A DNA stretch of 13,232 nucleotides from JBDSTW01 sp039914705 (GTDB lineage Bacteria; Pseudomonadota; Gammaproteobacteria; SURF-13), in NCBI GenBank assembly GCA_039914705.1, contig JBDSOT010000085.1, forward strand, positions 1 to 13,232, written 5' to 3'. Each line of letters starts with the position of its first letter. The first letter of the stretch is position 1. Under the pieces are notes generated by a model. That model was given only the letters and a program-made list of their open reading frames with translations, was not told the origin of the DNA and searched no databases. Below are positions 7,073 through 13,232 of the stretch, piece by piece. The position numbers and the translations under genes are program-made.

Positions 7073-7108
7073 ATTGTAAATATATTTGTAAATAACGTAA
7101 AGGATCAA
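7073..7108 (-). promoter_or_regulatory. brnTA promoter candidates
   Basis: Two overlapping promoter pairs can be read on the minus strand. One is TTTACG (7096-7101), 17 bases, TACAAT (7073-7078). The other is TTGATC (7103-7108), 18 bases, TATATT (7079-7084). Both place the transcript start within about 0-10 bases of the brnT ATG, so the message would be leaderless or nearly so. Confidence 0.5.
7074..7094 (-). promoter_or_regulatory. Candidate BrnA operator: direct repeats over the brnT promoter
   Basis: TTGTAAATA occurs twice on the plus strand (7074-7082 and 7086-7094), 12 bases apart, and a perfect 10-bp palindrome AAATATATTT lies between and across them (7078-7087). The sites cover the candidate -10 boxes and spacer, which is where an autorepressing ribbon-helix-helix antitoxin would be expected to bind. 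Binding itself is inference. Confidence 0.4.
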
Positions 7109-7152
7109 AGGATGTGACCCCTGAGTACAAACGAGTGGTGGGAACGATTCCG

Positions 7153-8235
7153 TCACTCCGCCATGGCTGCGAGTTGATCAGCCTGATATTCGCTGATGAG
7201 GGGATTTATCACGGCGTCAAGATTGCCTTGCAGGATGTCTTCGAGTTTGTAGAGCGTGAGATTGATGCGATGGTCGGTGAGCCTGCCCTGCGGAAAATTG
7301 TAGGTGCGGATACGATCGGAGCGTTGTCCGCTGCCGACCAGGTCTTGACGTTGTTGGGCTTGTTGCGCCTGTTGTTTACCGCGCTCGGCGGCCAGCAGTC
7401 TGGCCTGTAGCACCGACATGGCGCGTGCGCGGTTTTTGTGCTGTGAGCGTTCCTCCTGACATTCAACCACGACGCCGGTTGGCAAGTGTGTAATGCGGAT
7501 CGCCGAATCGGTCTTGTTGACATGCTGGCCGCCCGCACCCGACGAGCGATAGGTGTCGATGCGCAGATCGGCAGGATTGATGTCGATCTGGTCAATCTCG
7601 TCCACCTCGGGCATGATCGCGACGGTGCAGGTCGAGGTGTGAATGCGTCCCTGGGTCTCGGTCTGCGGCACGCGTTGCACGCGGTGGCCGCCGGACTCAA
7701 ATTTAAGACGTGAATAGGCACCCTGGCCAAGGATGCGCAGGATGAGTTCCTTGTAACCGCCATGCTCGCCGGGACTGGCGCTGATGATCTCGGGCTGCCA
7801 GTTGCGCAGTTCGGCGTAGCGCGAATACATGCGGAATAAATCACCGGCGAACAGCGCGGCCTCATCGCCGCCGGTGCCGGCGCGGATTTCCAGGAAGATA
7901 TTGCTCGCGTCATTCGGGTCTGTGGGCAGCAGTAATGTTTGCAGTTCGAGTTCGAGATGTTGTTGCTCCTGCTCAGCGCGCGCAATTTCATCTTCAGCCA
8001 TGCCGCGCATCTCGTTATCATCATCACGCAGCATGGTTTGCGCTGCGGCAATGTCGCTTAGCGTGGCCTGGTATTGTTTAAAACAGGTAACGACCGGATT
8101 GAGTTGCGCATACTCCATGGAAAAATTGCGAAAGCGCGTTTGATCGCTGAGCGTTGCGGGGTCGGAAAGCAGGGCGCTGATTTCCTGAAGGCGTTCCGAG
8201 AGGTGTTCGAGCTTACTGCGGATTGAGGGTTTCAC
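7153..8235 (-). CDS. prfA: Peptide chain release factor 1 (RF1)
   Basis: RF1 recognises UAA and UAG stop codons in the ribosomal A site and triggers hydrolysis of the finished peptide. At 360 residues it has the E. coli length. The N-terminal helical domain (1-110) is followed by the conserved LEIRAGTGGDEAALFA (115-130), the codon-recognition tripeptide region GHRVQRVPQTETQGRIHTS (183-201) and the peptidyl-transfer motif GAGGQHVN (233-240, GGQ at 235-237). The tripeptide reads P-Q-T rather than the common P-A-T or P-V-T. The gene starts with GTG at 8235; MKPSIRSKLE matches the known N-terminus, so the start is secure although no strong Shine-Dalgarno is seen. Its Gln237 is the expected target of PrmC, encoded downstream past brnTA. 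It follows hemA by 104 bp. Confidence 0.97.
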   Translation of the reverse strand: MKPSIRSKLEHLSERLQEISALLSDPATLSDQTRFRNFSMEYAQLNPVVTCFKQYQATLSDIAAAQTMLRDDDNEMRGMAEDEIARAEQEQQHLELELQTLLLPTDPNDASNIFLEIRAGTGGDEAALFAGDLFRMYSRYAELRNWQPEIISASPGEHGGYKELILRILGQGAYSRLKFESGGHRVQRVPQTETQGRIHTSTCTVAIMPEVDEIDQIDINPADLRIDTYRSSGAGGQHVNKTDSAIRITHLPTGVVVECQEERSQHKNRARAMSVLQARLLAAERGKQQAQQAQQRQDLVGSGQRSDRIRTYNFPQGRLTDHRINLTLYKLEDILQGNLDAVINPLISEYQADQLAAMAE

Positions 8236-8339
8236 AATTTAAATTCGCTATGTGGCGTGCGGGGCGCGCACATCTTCAGTGCGCAATATAATTCATCAGA
8301 GGGAGCGGCCATCGACGGCCAGATTGCGCGCAGCGCAAG
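8236..8339 (-). other. hemA-prfA spacer with two GC-rich hairpins
   Basis: Directly after the hemA stop codon, TTGCGC (8324-8329) pairs with GCGCAA (8333-8338) over a 3-base loop. Further along, GCGCAC (8266-8271) pairs with GTGCGC (8279-8284) over a 7-base loop. Neither is followed on the minus strand by a T-run, so they are not standard terminators. They may stabilise or partly separate the hemA and prfA messages. Confidence 0.4.
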
Positions 8340-9599
8340 CTACGGTTCGTCTTTCAGCCCGAACAATTCACGCGCGGCTTGCAGTAATTCCAGCCGGCCC
8401 TGAAAACCGGCCTGCTTCATCTGGATGCTGGGGGTGTGGGTGAGTTTATTGGTTAGCGAGCGCGCCAGCAGGTGAATCACCTGTTGCGGATCGCGGCCCT
8501 GGGCGAGCAGACGTTGCGCATTATCGAGTTCATGATCGCGGGTTTGTTCGGCGCTGGCGCGATAGGCGCGGATGGTCGATACGGCATCCAGCGATTGCAG
8601 CCAACCCATGAAATTGGCCACCTGGACATCCACGATCTCCGCAGCTTGCTTGGCGGCTTCCTGGCGCGAACTGAGATTTTCCTTGATGACCTCTTGCAGA
8701 TCGTCGACCGTGTACAGATAAACGTCGGGCAGTTCACTGACCTCGGGTTCAATATCGCGCGGCACTGCGATATCCACCATGAACATGGGCCGATGCTTGC
8801 GCACCTTGAGCGCGCTCTCCACGCTGCCCTTGCCGAGGATCGGTAACTGGCTGGCCGTGGATGAGATAACAATATCGGCCTCGGCCAGATGTGCCGGAAT
8901 TTCCGCTAGGGAGATCGCATAGCCATTGAATTCGCTGGCCAGCAAATGCGCCCGTTCCACCGTGCGGTTGGCGACGATAATGCGGCCAATCTTGCTTTCG
9001 TGCAGGTAACGCGCGGTCAGTTCGATGGTCTCACCGGCACCGATCAAGAGCGCTGTCTGCGCCGACATATCGCCGAAGATTTGTTTTGCCAGGCTCACGG
9101 CGGCAAATGCCACGGATACCGGGCTGGCACCAATGGCAGTATCGGTGCGCACCTGTTTGGCGACCAGAAAGGTATGTTGGAACAAACGGCCGAGCAACAT
9201 GCCGACCGTCCCGGCCTCGACGGCGGTTTTATAAGCCACCTTCATCTGCCCCAGAATCTGCGGCTCGCCGAGGATCATGGAGTCCAGTCCGCTGGCGACG
9301 CGTAACACATGGTCGACGGCTGCCTGGTCGGCGTGGATATATAGATAAGGTTCTATGTCGGCGAGACTGAGCTTGTGATATTGGCAGAGCCAGTGGATCA
9401 CCGCAGAACAATCCGCATCTTCCAGGTTGCAGTAAAGCTCGGTGCGGTTGCAGGTGGAAAGCAGAGCGGCTTCATGAAATGCCGGACACGTGGCAAGCTC
9501 GCTCAAGGCCTGTGCAATGCTGTCCTGGGCAAACGCCACACGCTCGCGTATCTCAACGGGCGCGGTTTTATGGTTTATGCCGATGGCAAAAAAAGGCAT
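8340..9599 (-). CDS. hemA: Glutamyl-tRNA reductase
   Basis: HemA reduces glutamyl-tRNA(Glu) to glutamate-1-semialdehyde with NADPH, the first committed step of C5-pathway tetrapyrrole synthesis. The 419 residues match the family (418 in E. coli). The N-terminal catalytic domain carries NHKTAPVEIRER (9-20) and LLSTCNRTELYC (46-57) with the nucleophilic Cys50. GLDSMILGEPQILGQ is the signature block in the middle, followed by the NADPH-binding ALLIGAGETIELTARYL. The C-terminal helical dimerisation domain ends in the usual LLQAARELFG. ATG at 9599 gives MPFFAIGINHKTAP, the expected start, with an AGGA about 12-15 bases upstream. It is the first gene of the minus-strand cluster and divergent from the TPR lipoprotein gene. 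Confidence 0.98.
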   Translation of the reverse strand: MPFFAIGINHKTAPVEIRERVAFAQDSIAQALSELATCPAFHEAALLSTCNRTELYCNLEDADCSAVIHWLCQYHKLSLADIEPYLYIHADQAAVDHVLRVASGLDSMILGEPQILGQMKVAYKTAVEAGTVGMLLGRLFQHTFLVAKQVRTDTAIGASPVSVAFAAVSLAKQIFGDMSAQTALLIGAGETIELTARYLHESKIGRIIVANRTVERAHLLASEFNGYAISLAEIPAHLAEADIVISSTASQLPILGKGSVESALKVRKHRPMFMVDIAVPRDIEPEVSELPDVYLYTVDDLQEVIKENLSSRQEAAKQAAEIVDVQVANFMGWLQSLDAVSTIRAYRASAEQTRDHELDNAQRLLAQGRDPQQVIHLLARSLTNKLTHTPSIQMKQAGFQGRLELLQAARELFGLKDEP

Positions 9600-9702
9600 A
9601 AGCTAATCAATCCTGCGGGACAAGATACGGGTCGAAAGTTCCGCTTGCCGCCGGTGGGCAATTTGTTCATTCGGAATCCGCAGTGGCTTATGCATGGTTA
9701 TT

Positions 9703-9742
9703 ATTTTAAAGCAGCGGGATTTCAAGCGCAAAATATTGTCAA
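9703..9742 (-). promoter_or_regulatory. Candidate hemA promoter
   Basis: On the minus strand TAAAAT (9703-9708, 5 of 6 to the -10 consensus) is preceded after exactly 17 bases by TTGCGC (9726-9731), a modest -35. A better TTGACA lies slightly too far upstream (9737-9742). The start would give a leader of about 100 bases before hemA. Confidence 0.3.
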
Positions 9743-9873
9743 ATTTGTCTGTGCAAGGGAAAGTTGATTGATGCACGTCCCCCCGTCGGGCCACTGCACG
9801 AATCGGCTGTAACACTTAGCGGAAGCCGCGCTGGTTGATCATAAAAAGATGCTTAAAGATGAAAAAACTTGCG

Positions 9874-9879
9874 TATAGT
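9874..9879 (+). promoter_or_regulatory. Candidate -10 box for the TPR-lolB-ispE group
   Basis: TATAGT (5 of 6 matches to TATAAT) lies 54 bases before the likely start of the lipoprotein gene, in an AT-rich stretch. The -35 position 17 bases upstream (GCTTAA) is a weak match, so this is a low-confidence call. Confidence 0.3.
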
Positions 9880-9932
9880 AGACCCTATGTCAGGCGGCTT
9901 TAGTCAATGTGCGCGACTCGATCAAGGTGTTA

Positions 9933-11765
9933 ATGATGAAGCTTATGCTATTCCCAGCCCGATTTCTCGCTAAATTCCTGCTTATCATAGTACTCGTCGG
10001 TTGTGTGGCGGCGCGCCAAGATAGTTCGGTAATGCTGGTTTCCCATGCGGAAGAACCGACCGTCACGCCGTTGGCGAAACCGGCGCTGCCGGATATTTCG
10101 CTCACGCGCGAACTGCTTTATAAGCTTCTGATGGCGGAAATCGCTGGACAACGCGGCGATTTCGAACTGGCCGGGAATACCTATCTGCAACTTGCGCGCA
10201 GTACACGTGATCCGCGCCTCGGCGAGCGCGCCGCGCAGATTGCCGTGTTCGTGCGCGATCAGCAGCAGGCCTTGCAGGCATTGAAATTGTGGGTAGAACT
10301 TGACCCGGCAAATGTTGAGGCGCGCCAGGGCTTGGTTACCTTTCTGGTGCGCAATGGTCAGGCCGATGCGGCACTCGAGCATCTGGAAGTGCTGTTGGCG
10401 GCAGCCAAGCTTGCTGTCGTAACGCCGCTCGCTAACACGGGGCCGGAAGTGGATCTGGGTATGGAGGATGCCATAGGGGACGCGGCCGCGCAGGGTTTTA
10501 TGCAGATTGCCGCCTTACTGGCGCGTGAAACGGATAAAGAAACGGATAAAAAGTCAGCGCTGCGGCTCATGGGTAAATTTGCCGCTGCGCACAAGGACAG
10601 CGCAGATGCACAGTTTGCCTATGCCAGCCTGGCGCTCAGCAATAATGACCTCAAGCTGGCGCGTGCAAAAATTGAGGACGCCCTGAAGTTAAAGCCAGAT
10701 TGGCCCAAGGCAGTTGTAGTGCGTGCCCGCATTATGCAGTTGCAAGGTGAGACCGCACCGGCATTGGCATATCTGAAGCAATTTACCGGCAGTCATTCCG
10801 ACAACCTTCTGCTACGCCTTAATTACGCGCGCCTGCTGGTGGATGCTAAACAGCCGGATGAGGCACGGGCGCAAATGAATCTATTAGCACAGCGCGCATC
10901 CAAAAATGCGGGCATGCTGTTTTCGCTGGGGCTGATGTCGATCCAGATTAACCAGCTTGATGAGGCTAAAAATTATCTGATGCAGGTGTCCAGCCTCGGC
11001 AAATTTCCCGTTGAGTCGAGTTATTATCTGGGTCAGATTGCCGAGACCCGGAAGCAATATAGCGACGCTATCACTTGGTATAAGGTAGTAAATCAAGGCG
11101 AGGCTTACCTTGATGCGCAATTGCGTGTGGTGGGTATATTGGCCAAACAGGGCGACATTGCCGGCGCGCGCGCGCATCTGCAAGGGATTCAGCTACAAAA
11201 TCCGCAGCAGGAGAAACTGCTCATCATGGCGGAGGCTGATTTGCTGCGGGAAGAAAAACAGTACGACCAGGCTATGGCGGTCTATAACCGCGCCCTGCAG
11301 GAACTGCCGCAAGACAACAGCCTGCTCTACGGACGCGCCATGCTGGCAGAGAAAATGGACCGGCTGGACATCCTGGAGCAGGATTTACGCAATATTCTAT
11401 CCCGTGAACCGGACAATGCCCGCGCCCTTAATGCCTTGGGCTACACCTTGGCGGATCGCACTAAACGCTATCAGGAGGCGCTTGGCTACATTAAACGCGC
11501 GCTAGCCTTGAACCCGCAAGATGCCGCCACGCTCGACAGCATCGGCTGGGTGCACTATCGCCTGGGTAATGCGCAAGAGGCAGTGCAAAACCTGCAAAGT
11601 GCCTACAAGCTCGATGCCAATGCCGAAATCGCCGCGCACCTGGGCGAGGTGCTGTGGGTCAGCGGCGACCGCGAGGCCGCACGCAAGATCTGGGATGAGG
11701 CGCTCAAGGCCGAACCCAAGGATGAGGCCTTGCGCGCTACCATGAAGCGCTTACAGGCGCTCTAA
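9933..11765 (+). CDS. TPR-repeat outer-membrane lipoprotein, probable LbcA homologue
   Basis: The product has a lipoprotein signal: MMKLMLFPARFLAK, a hydrophobic core, then lipobox LVGC with the lipidated Cys at 24. The rest is built from tetratricopeptide repeats. The clearest are near the C-terminus (NARALNALGYTLADRTKRYQ and DAATLDSIGWVHYRLGNAQ, each followed by EA and a second helix). In Pseudomonas aeruginosa the gene at this position, between hemA and lolB, encodes LbcA (PA4667). From memory, LbcA binds and activates the periplasmic protease CtpA to degrade peptidoglycan hydrolases. Shared synteny and architecture make the same role likely here, but CtpA is not in the window. ATG at 9933 (or 9936) is preferred because AAGGTG lies just upstream; GTG at 9909 is an in-frame alternative adding 8 polar residues before the signal. 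lolB follows 46 bp later. Confidence 0.9.
   Translation: MMKLMLFPARFLAKFLLIIVLVGCVAARQDSSVMLVSHAEEPTVTPLAKPALPDISLTRELLYKLLMAEIAGQRGDFELAGNTYLQLARSTRDPRLGERAAQIAVFVRDQQQALQALKLWVELDPANVEARQGLVTFLVRNGQADAALEHLEVLLAAAKLAVVTPLANTGPEVDLGMEDAIGDAAAQGFMQIAALLARETDKETDKKSALRLMGKFAAAHKDSADAQFAYASLALSNNDLKLARAKIEDALKLKPDWPKAVVVRARIMQLQGETAPALAYLKQFTGSHSDNLLLRLNYARLLVDAKQPDEARAQMNLLAQRASKNAGMLFSLGLMSIQINQLDEAKNYLMQVSSLGKFPVESSYYLGQIAETRKQYSDAITWYKVVNQGEAYLDAQLRVVGILAKQGDIAGARAHLQGIQLQNPQQEKLLIMAEADLLREEKQYDQAMAVYNRALQELPQDNSLLYGRAMLAEKMDRLDILEQDLRNILSREPDNARALNALGYTLADRTKRYQEALGYIKRALALNPQDAATLDSIGWVHYRLGNAQEAVQNLQSAYKLDANAEIAAHLGEVLWVSGDREAARKIWDEALKAEPKDEALRATMKRLQAL
10527..10550 (+). repeat. Two tandem 12-bp copies in the TPR lipoprotein gene
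   Basis: GAAACGGATAAA occurs twice back to back (10527-10538 and 10539-10550) and encodes ETDK twice. It looks like a recent in-frame duplication in a charged loop between helices. It adds four residues without disturbing the frame. Confidence 0.8.
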
Positions 11766-11811
11766 CTGAAGGTCAGCACACCCGGCGCGCGGTACCTGTT
11801 TCAGGGTCGCA

Positions 11812-12459
11812 ATGTTCAGAACTTATTCAATAAACCAATTTGTGCGAGTCTTGCTGCTTGCTGGTGCCTCAGCACTAGCGGTTGCCTGTACCCAAATGCC
11901 TGCGCAGCCTTCCGGTATGAATTACGAACCGGCCTGGCAGGCGCGTCAGCAGGCCTTGTCCGCGCTGCAAACCTGGGATCTCACGGGGCGCATCAGCATT
12001 CAGGCCGGGAAGGAAGGTTGGCACGCGGCGTTGCGCTGGAATCAGCGCGCCGGACAATACGAGATCAAGTTAAGTTCTCCCCTGGGTCAGGAGCTGGTGC
12101 AATTGCACGGCGACGAAAACGGCGTGGCAATGCGCAGCTCTGATGGCGAAGAGCATGCCGTGGACGCTGAGACGCTACTCTATAAACGTCTGGGTTGGCG
12201 TATTCCGCTAAAGGGGCTACGGTTTTGGGCGCTAGGCCTACCCGACCCCGGCGCGCCTGACCTTAACCCGCAGGACAGGGAACTGGATGCCTTGGGTCGC
12301 TTAGTGCGCCTGCGTCAATCCGGCTGGGATATTGACTTCAAGCGCTATACAACGGTGGACGGTATCTATTTACCGGATAAAATTTTTCTTAATAATCGCC
12401 AGACCGGCACCCAGTTTGAGGTGCGCCTGGTGGTCGAAAAGTGGCAAATAAATCCCTAG
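11812..12459 (+). CDS. lolB: Outer-membrane lipoprotein receptor LolB
   Basis: LolB is the lipoprotein at the inner face of the outer membrane that takes lipoproteins from the periplasmic carrier LolA and inserts them into the outer membrane. The 215 residues begin with a signal peptide ending in ALAVAC, so Cys26 would be lipidated; the lipobox has Ala rather than Leu at -3, which is tolerated. The mature part matches the family: W-D-L-T-G-R-I-S-I-Q (about 55-64), a beta-strand-rich core containing KLSSPLGQELVQL, and LKGLRFWALGLPDPG, the equivalent of the E. coli LNSLRQWILGLPG segment. AGGG five bases before the ATG supports the start. It lies between the TPR lipoprotein gene and ispE, the conserved order in gamma- and betaproteobacteria. 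Confidence 0.94.
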   Translation: MFRTYSINQFVRVLLLAGASALAVACTQMPAQPSGMNYEPAWQARQQALSALQTWDLTGRISIQAGKEGWHAALRWNQRAGQYEIKLSSPLGQELVQLHGDENGVAMRSSDGEEHAVDAETLLYKRLGWRIPLKGLRFWALGLPDPGAPDLNPQDRELDALGRLVRLRQSGWDIDFKRYTTVDGIYLPDKIFLNNRQTGTQFEVRLVVEKWQINP

Positions 12460-12528
12460 CTGAAAACACTCAATGTCCGACAGGATTTGCCCAGGTTATA
12501 GTTTAAACATCACAAGGCCTGCGTAATC

Positions 12529-13232
12529 ATGAGCTCCATCACCTGGCCAGCCCCCGCCAAGCTCAACCTGTTTTTGCATATCATCGGTCGCCGCCTGGAT
12601 GGCTATCATGAGTTGCAGACCGTATTTCAATTCATTGACTATGCAGACGAATTGCGTTTCACGCCTCGGCCGGATGGGCATATCGAGCTTACCTCTGCAC
12701 TGCCGGATGTGCCGCCGGAACACAATCTTATCGTGCGCGCCGCGCGTCTGTTGCAAGCCGAGACCAAGACATCCCAAGGTACCGATATAGAACTGACCAA
12801 ACGTCTGCCGATCGGCGCTGGTCTGGGCGGTGGAAGTTCGGATGCTGCAACCACATTATTTGCCCTGAACCGGATTTGGGGTTTAAATCTTCCGCTGGAC
12901 GAGCTTACCGGCCTGGGTTTACGCCTCGGTGCCGATGTCCCCGTGTTCCTGCGCGGACAGGCTGCGTGGGCGGAAGGGGTCGGCGAACGGCTGACTCCTA
13001 TAGACCTGGAAGAACCCTGGTACGTTGTTGTGACGCCGCCTTGCCAGGTTTCGACCCAGGCGATTTTCACCTCTGCGGATTTGACACGTGACACCAAGCC
13101 CATCACAATAGCCGACTTTCTCGCAGGCCAGGGCGGCAATGATTGCGAGGCCCTCGTGTGTCGGCGTTATCCCGAGGTCGCGATTGCTCTGGATTGGTTA
13201 GGAAAATTCGCCAAGGCGAGAATGACGGGCAC
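12529..13232 (+). CDS. ispE: 4-diphosphocytidyl-2-C-methyl-D-erythritol kinase (3' truncated by the window)
   Basis: IspE phosphorylates 4-diphosphocytidyl-2-C-methyl-D-erythritol with ATP, the fourth step of the MEP isoprenoid pathway. From ATG at 12529 the frame is open for 234 codons to the window end, out of about 283 in E. coli. The GHMP-kinase features are clear: WPAPAKLNLFLHIIGRRLDGYHE (6-28) with the catalytic Lys, the ATP-binding loop LPIGAGLGGGSSDAATTL, GADVPVFLRG with the catalytic Asp, and the start of the third motif (ARMTGT) at the edge. An AAGG lies 11 bases before the ATG, a weak ribosome binding site. The 69-bp gap after lolB holds a TATAGT (12497-12502) without a good -35 partner, so transcription with lolB is most likely. 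Confidence 0.97.
   Translation, partial: MSSITWPAPAKLNLFLHIIGRRLDGYHELQTVFQFIDYADELRFTPRPDGHIELTSALPDVPPEHNLIVRAARLLQAETKTSQGTDIELTKRLPIGAGLGGGSSDAATTLFALNRIWGLNLPLDELTGLGLRLGADVPVFLRGQAAWAEGVGERLTPIDLEEPWYVVVTPPCQVSTQAIFTSADLTRDTKPITIADFLAGQGGNDCEALVCRRYPEVAIALDWLGKFAKARMTG

Larger units (their letters stand above)
9600..9932. other. Divergent intergenic region between hemA and the TPR lipoprotein gene
   Basis: About 330 bp contain no convincing gene. Short frames on both strands here lack recognisable motifs and look accidental. The hemA side is AT-rich around 9695-9750 and holds promoter-like hexamers on the minus strand. The lipoprotein side has an AT-rich stretch at 9840-9880 with a TATAGT hexamer. 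Nothing resembling a riboswitch or an sRNA with its own terminator was seen. Confidence 0.5.

Noticed and set aside
7101..7135. GGGGTCACATCC-like segment (minus strand) as a remnant of a mobile element next to brnT
   Set aside because: It only vaguely recalls the GGGGTCAGA-type motifs seen near REP-associated transposases. There is no second copy or inverted partner in the window to support it.
7114..7410. A 98-codon plus-strand frame antisense to the end of prfA
   Set aside because: It is a shadow of the GC-rich prfA sequence; the opposite strand encodes the unmistakable C-terminus of RF1.
9375..9767. A 130-codon plus-strand frame overlapping the start of hemA and the intergenic region
   Set aside because: Most of it is antisense to the secure N-terminus of hemA. 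It has no recognisable motif, no convincing ribosome binding site, and the intergenic remainder looks non-coding.
9603..9815. A 70-codon minus-strand frame directly upstream of hemA
   Set aside because: It has no family resemblance and no Shine-Dalgarno, and it covers the stretch where hemA promoter elements are expected. It is considered chance.
12497..12502. TATAGT as an ispE promoter
   Set aside because: There is no acceptable -35 hexamer at 16-18 bases, and the 69-bp gap after lolB suits co-transcription.

Overview
The window looks like chromosomal DNA from a gammaproteobacterium: moderately GC-rich, with housekeeping genes whose order matches, from memory, the Pseudomonas neighbourhood moeB-prmC-prfA-hemA facing TPR lipoprotein-lolB-ispE. 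The species cannot be named from the sequence. No tRNA, rRNA, CRISPR array or intact insertion sequence was seen.

Layout. Everything from 1 to 9599 is on the minus strand. In transcription order it runs hemA (glutamyl-tRNA reductase), prfA (release factor 1), brnT-brnA (type II toxin-antitoxin pair), prmC (release-factor glutamine methyltransferase), a moeB/thiF-family adenylyltransferase, a 997-residue membrane GGDEF/EAL c-di-GMP protein, tldD (metalloprotease), and the 5' end of an unidentified secreted protein cut off by the window edge. A divergent intergenic region of about 330 bp separates hemA from the plus-strand group: a TPR lipoprotein that is probably an LbcA homologue, lolB (outer-membrane lipoprotein insertion), and a 3'-truncated ispE (isoprenoid synthesis).

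How the genes work together. prfA and prmC form a functional pair, since PrmC methylates the GGQ glutamine of RF1. hemA supplies tetrapyrrole precursor and is an ancient neighbour of that pair. The plus-strand genes serve the cell envelope: lipoprotein sorting, likely control of a cell-wall protease, and isoprenoid precursors. prmC, moeB and the c-di-GMP gene overlap end to end and are probably translationally coupled.

The two most notable departures from an ordinary housekeeping region are these. A brnTA cassette with its own near-leaderless promoter sits between prfA and prmC. An in-frame insertion of 69 bp (23 codons), flanked by an exact 8-bp direct repeat and containing a GC-rich palindrome, lies inside prmC and looks like a small mobile palindromic element that became protein-coding. 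No wholly new multigene system was recognised.
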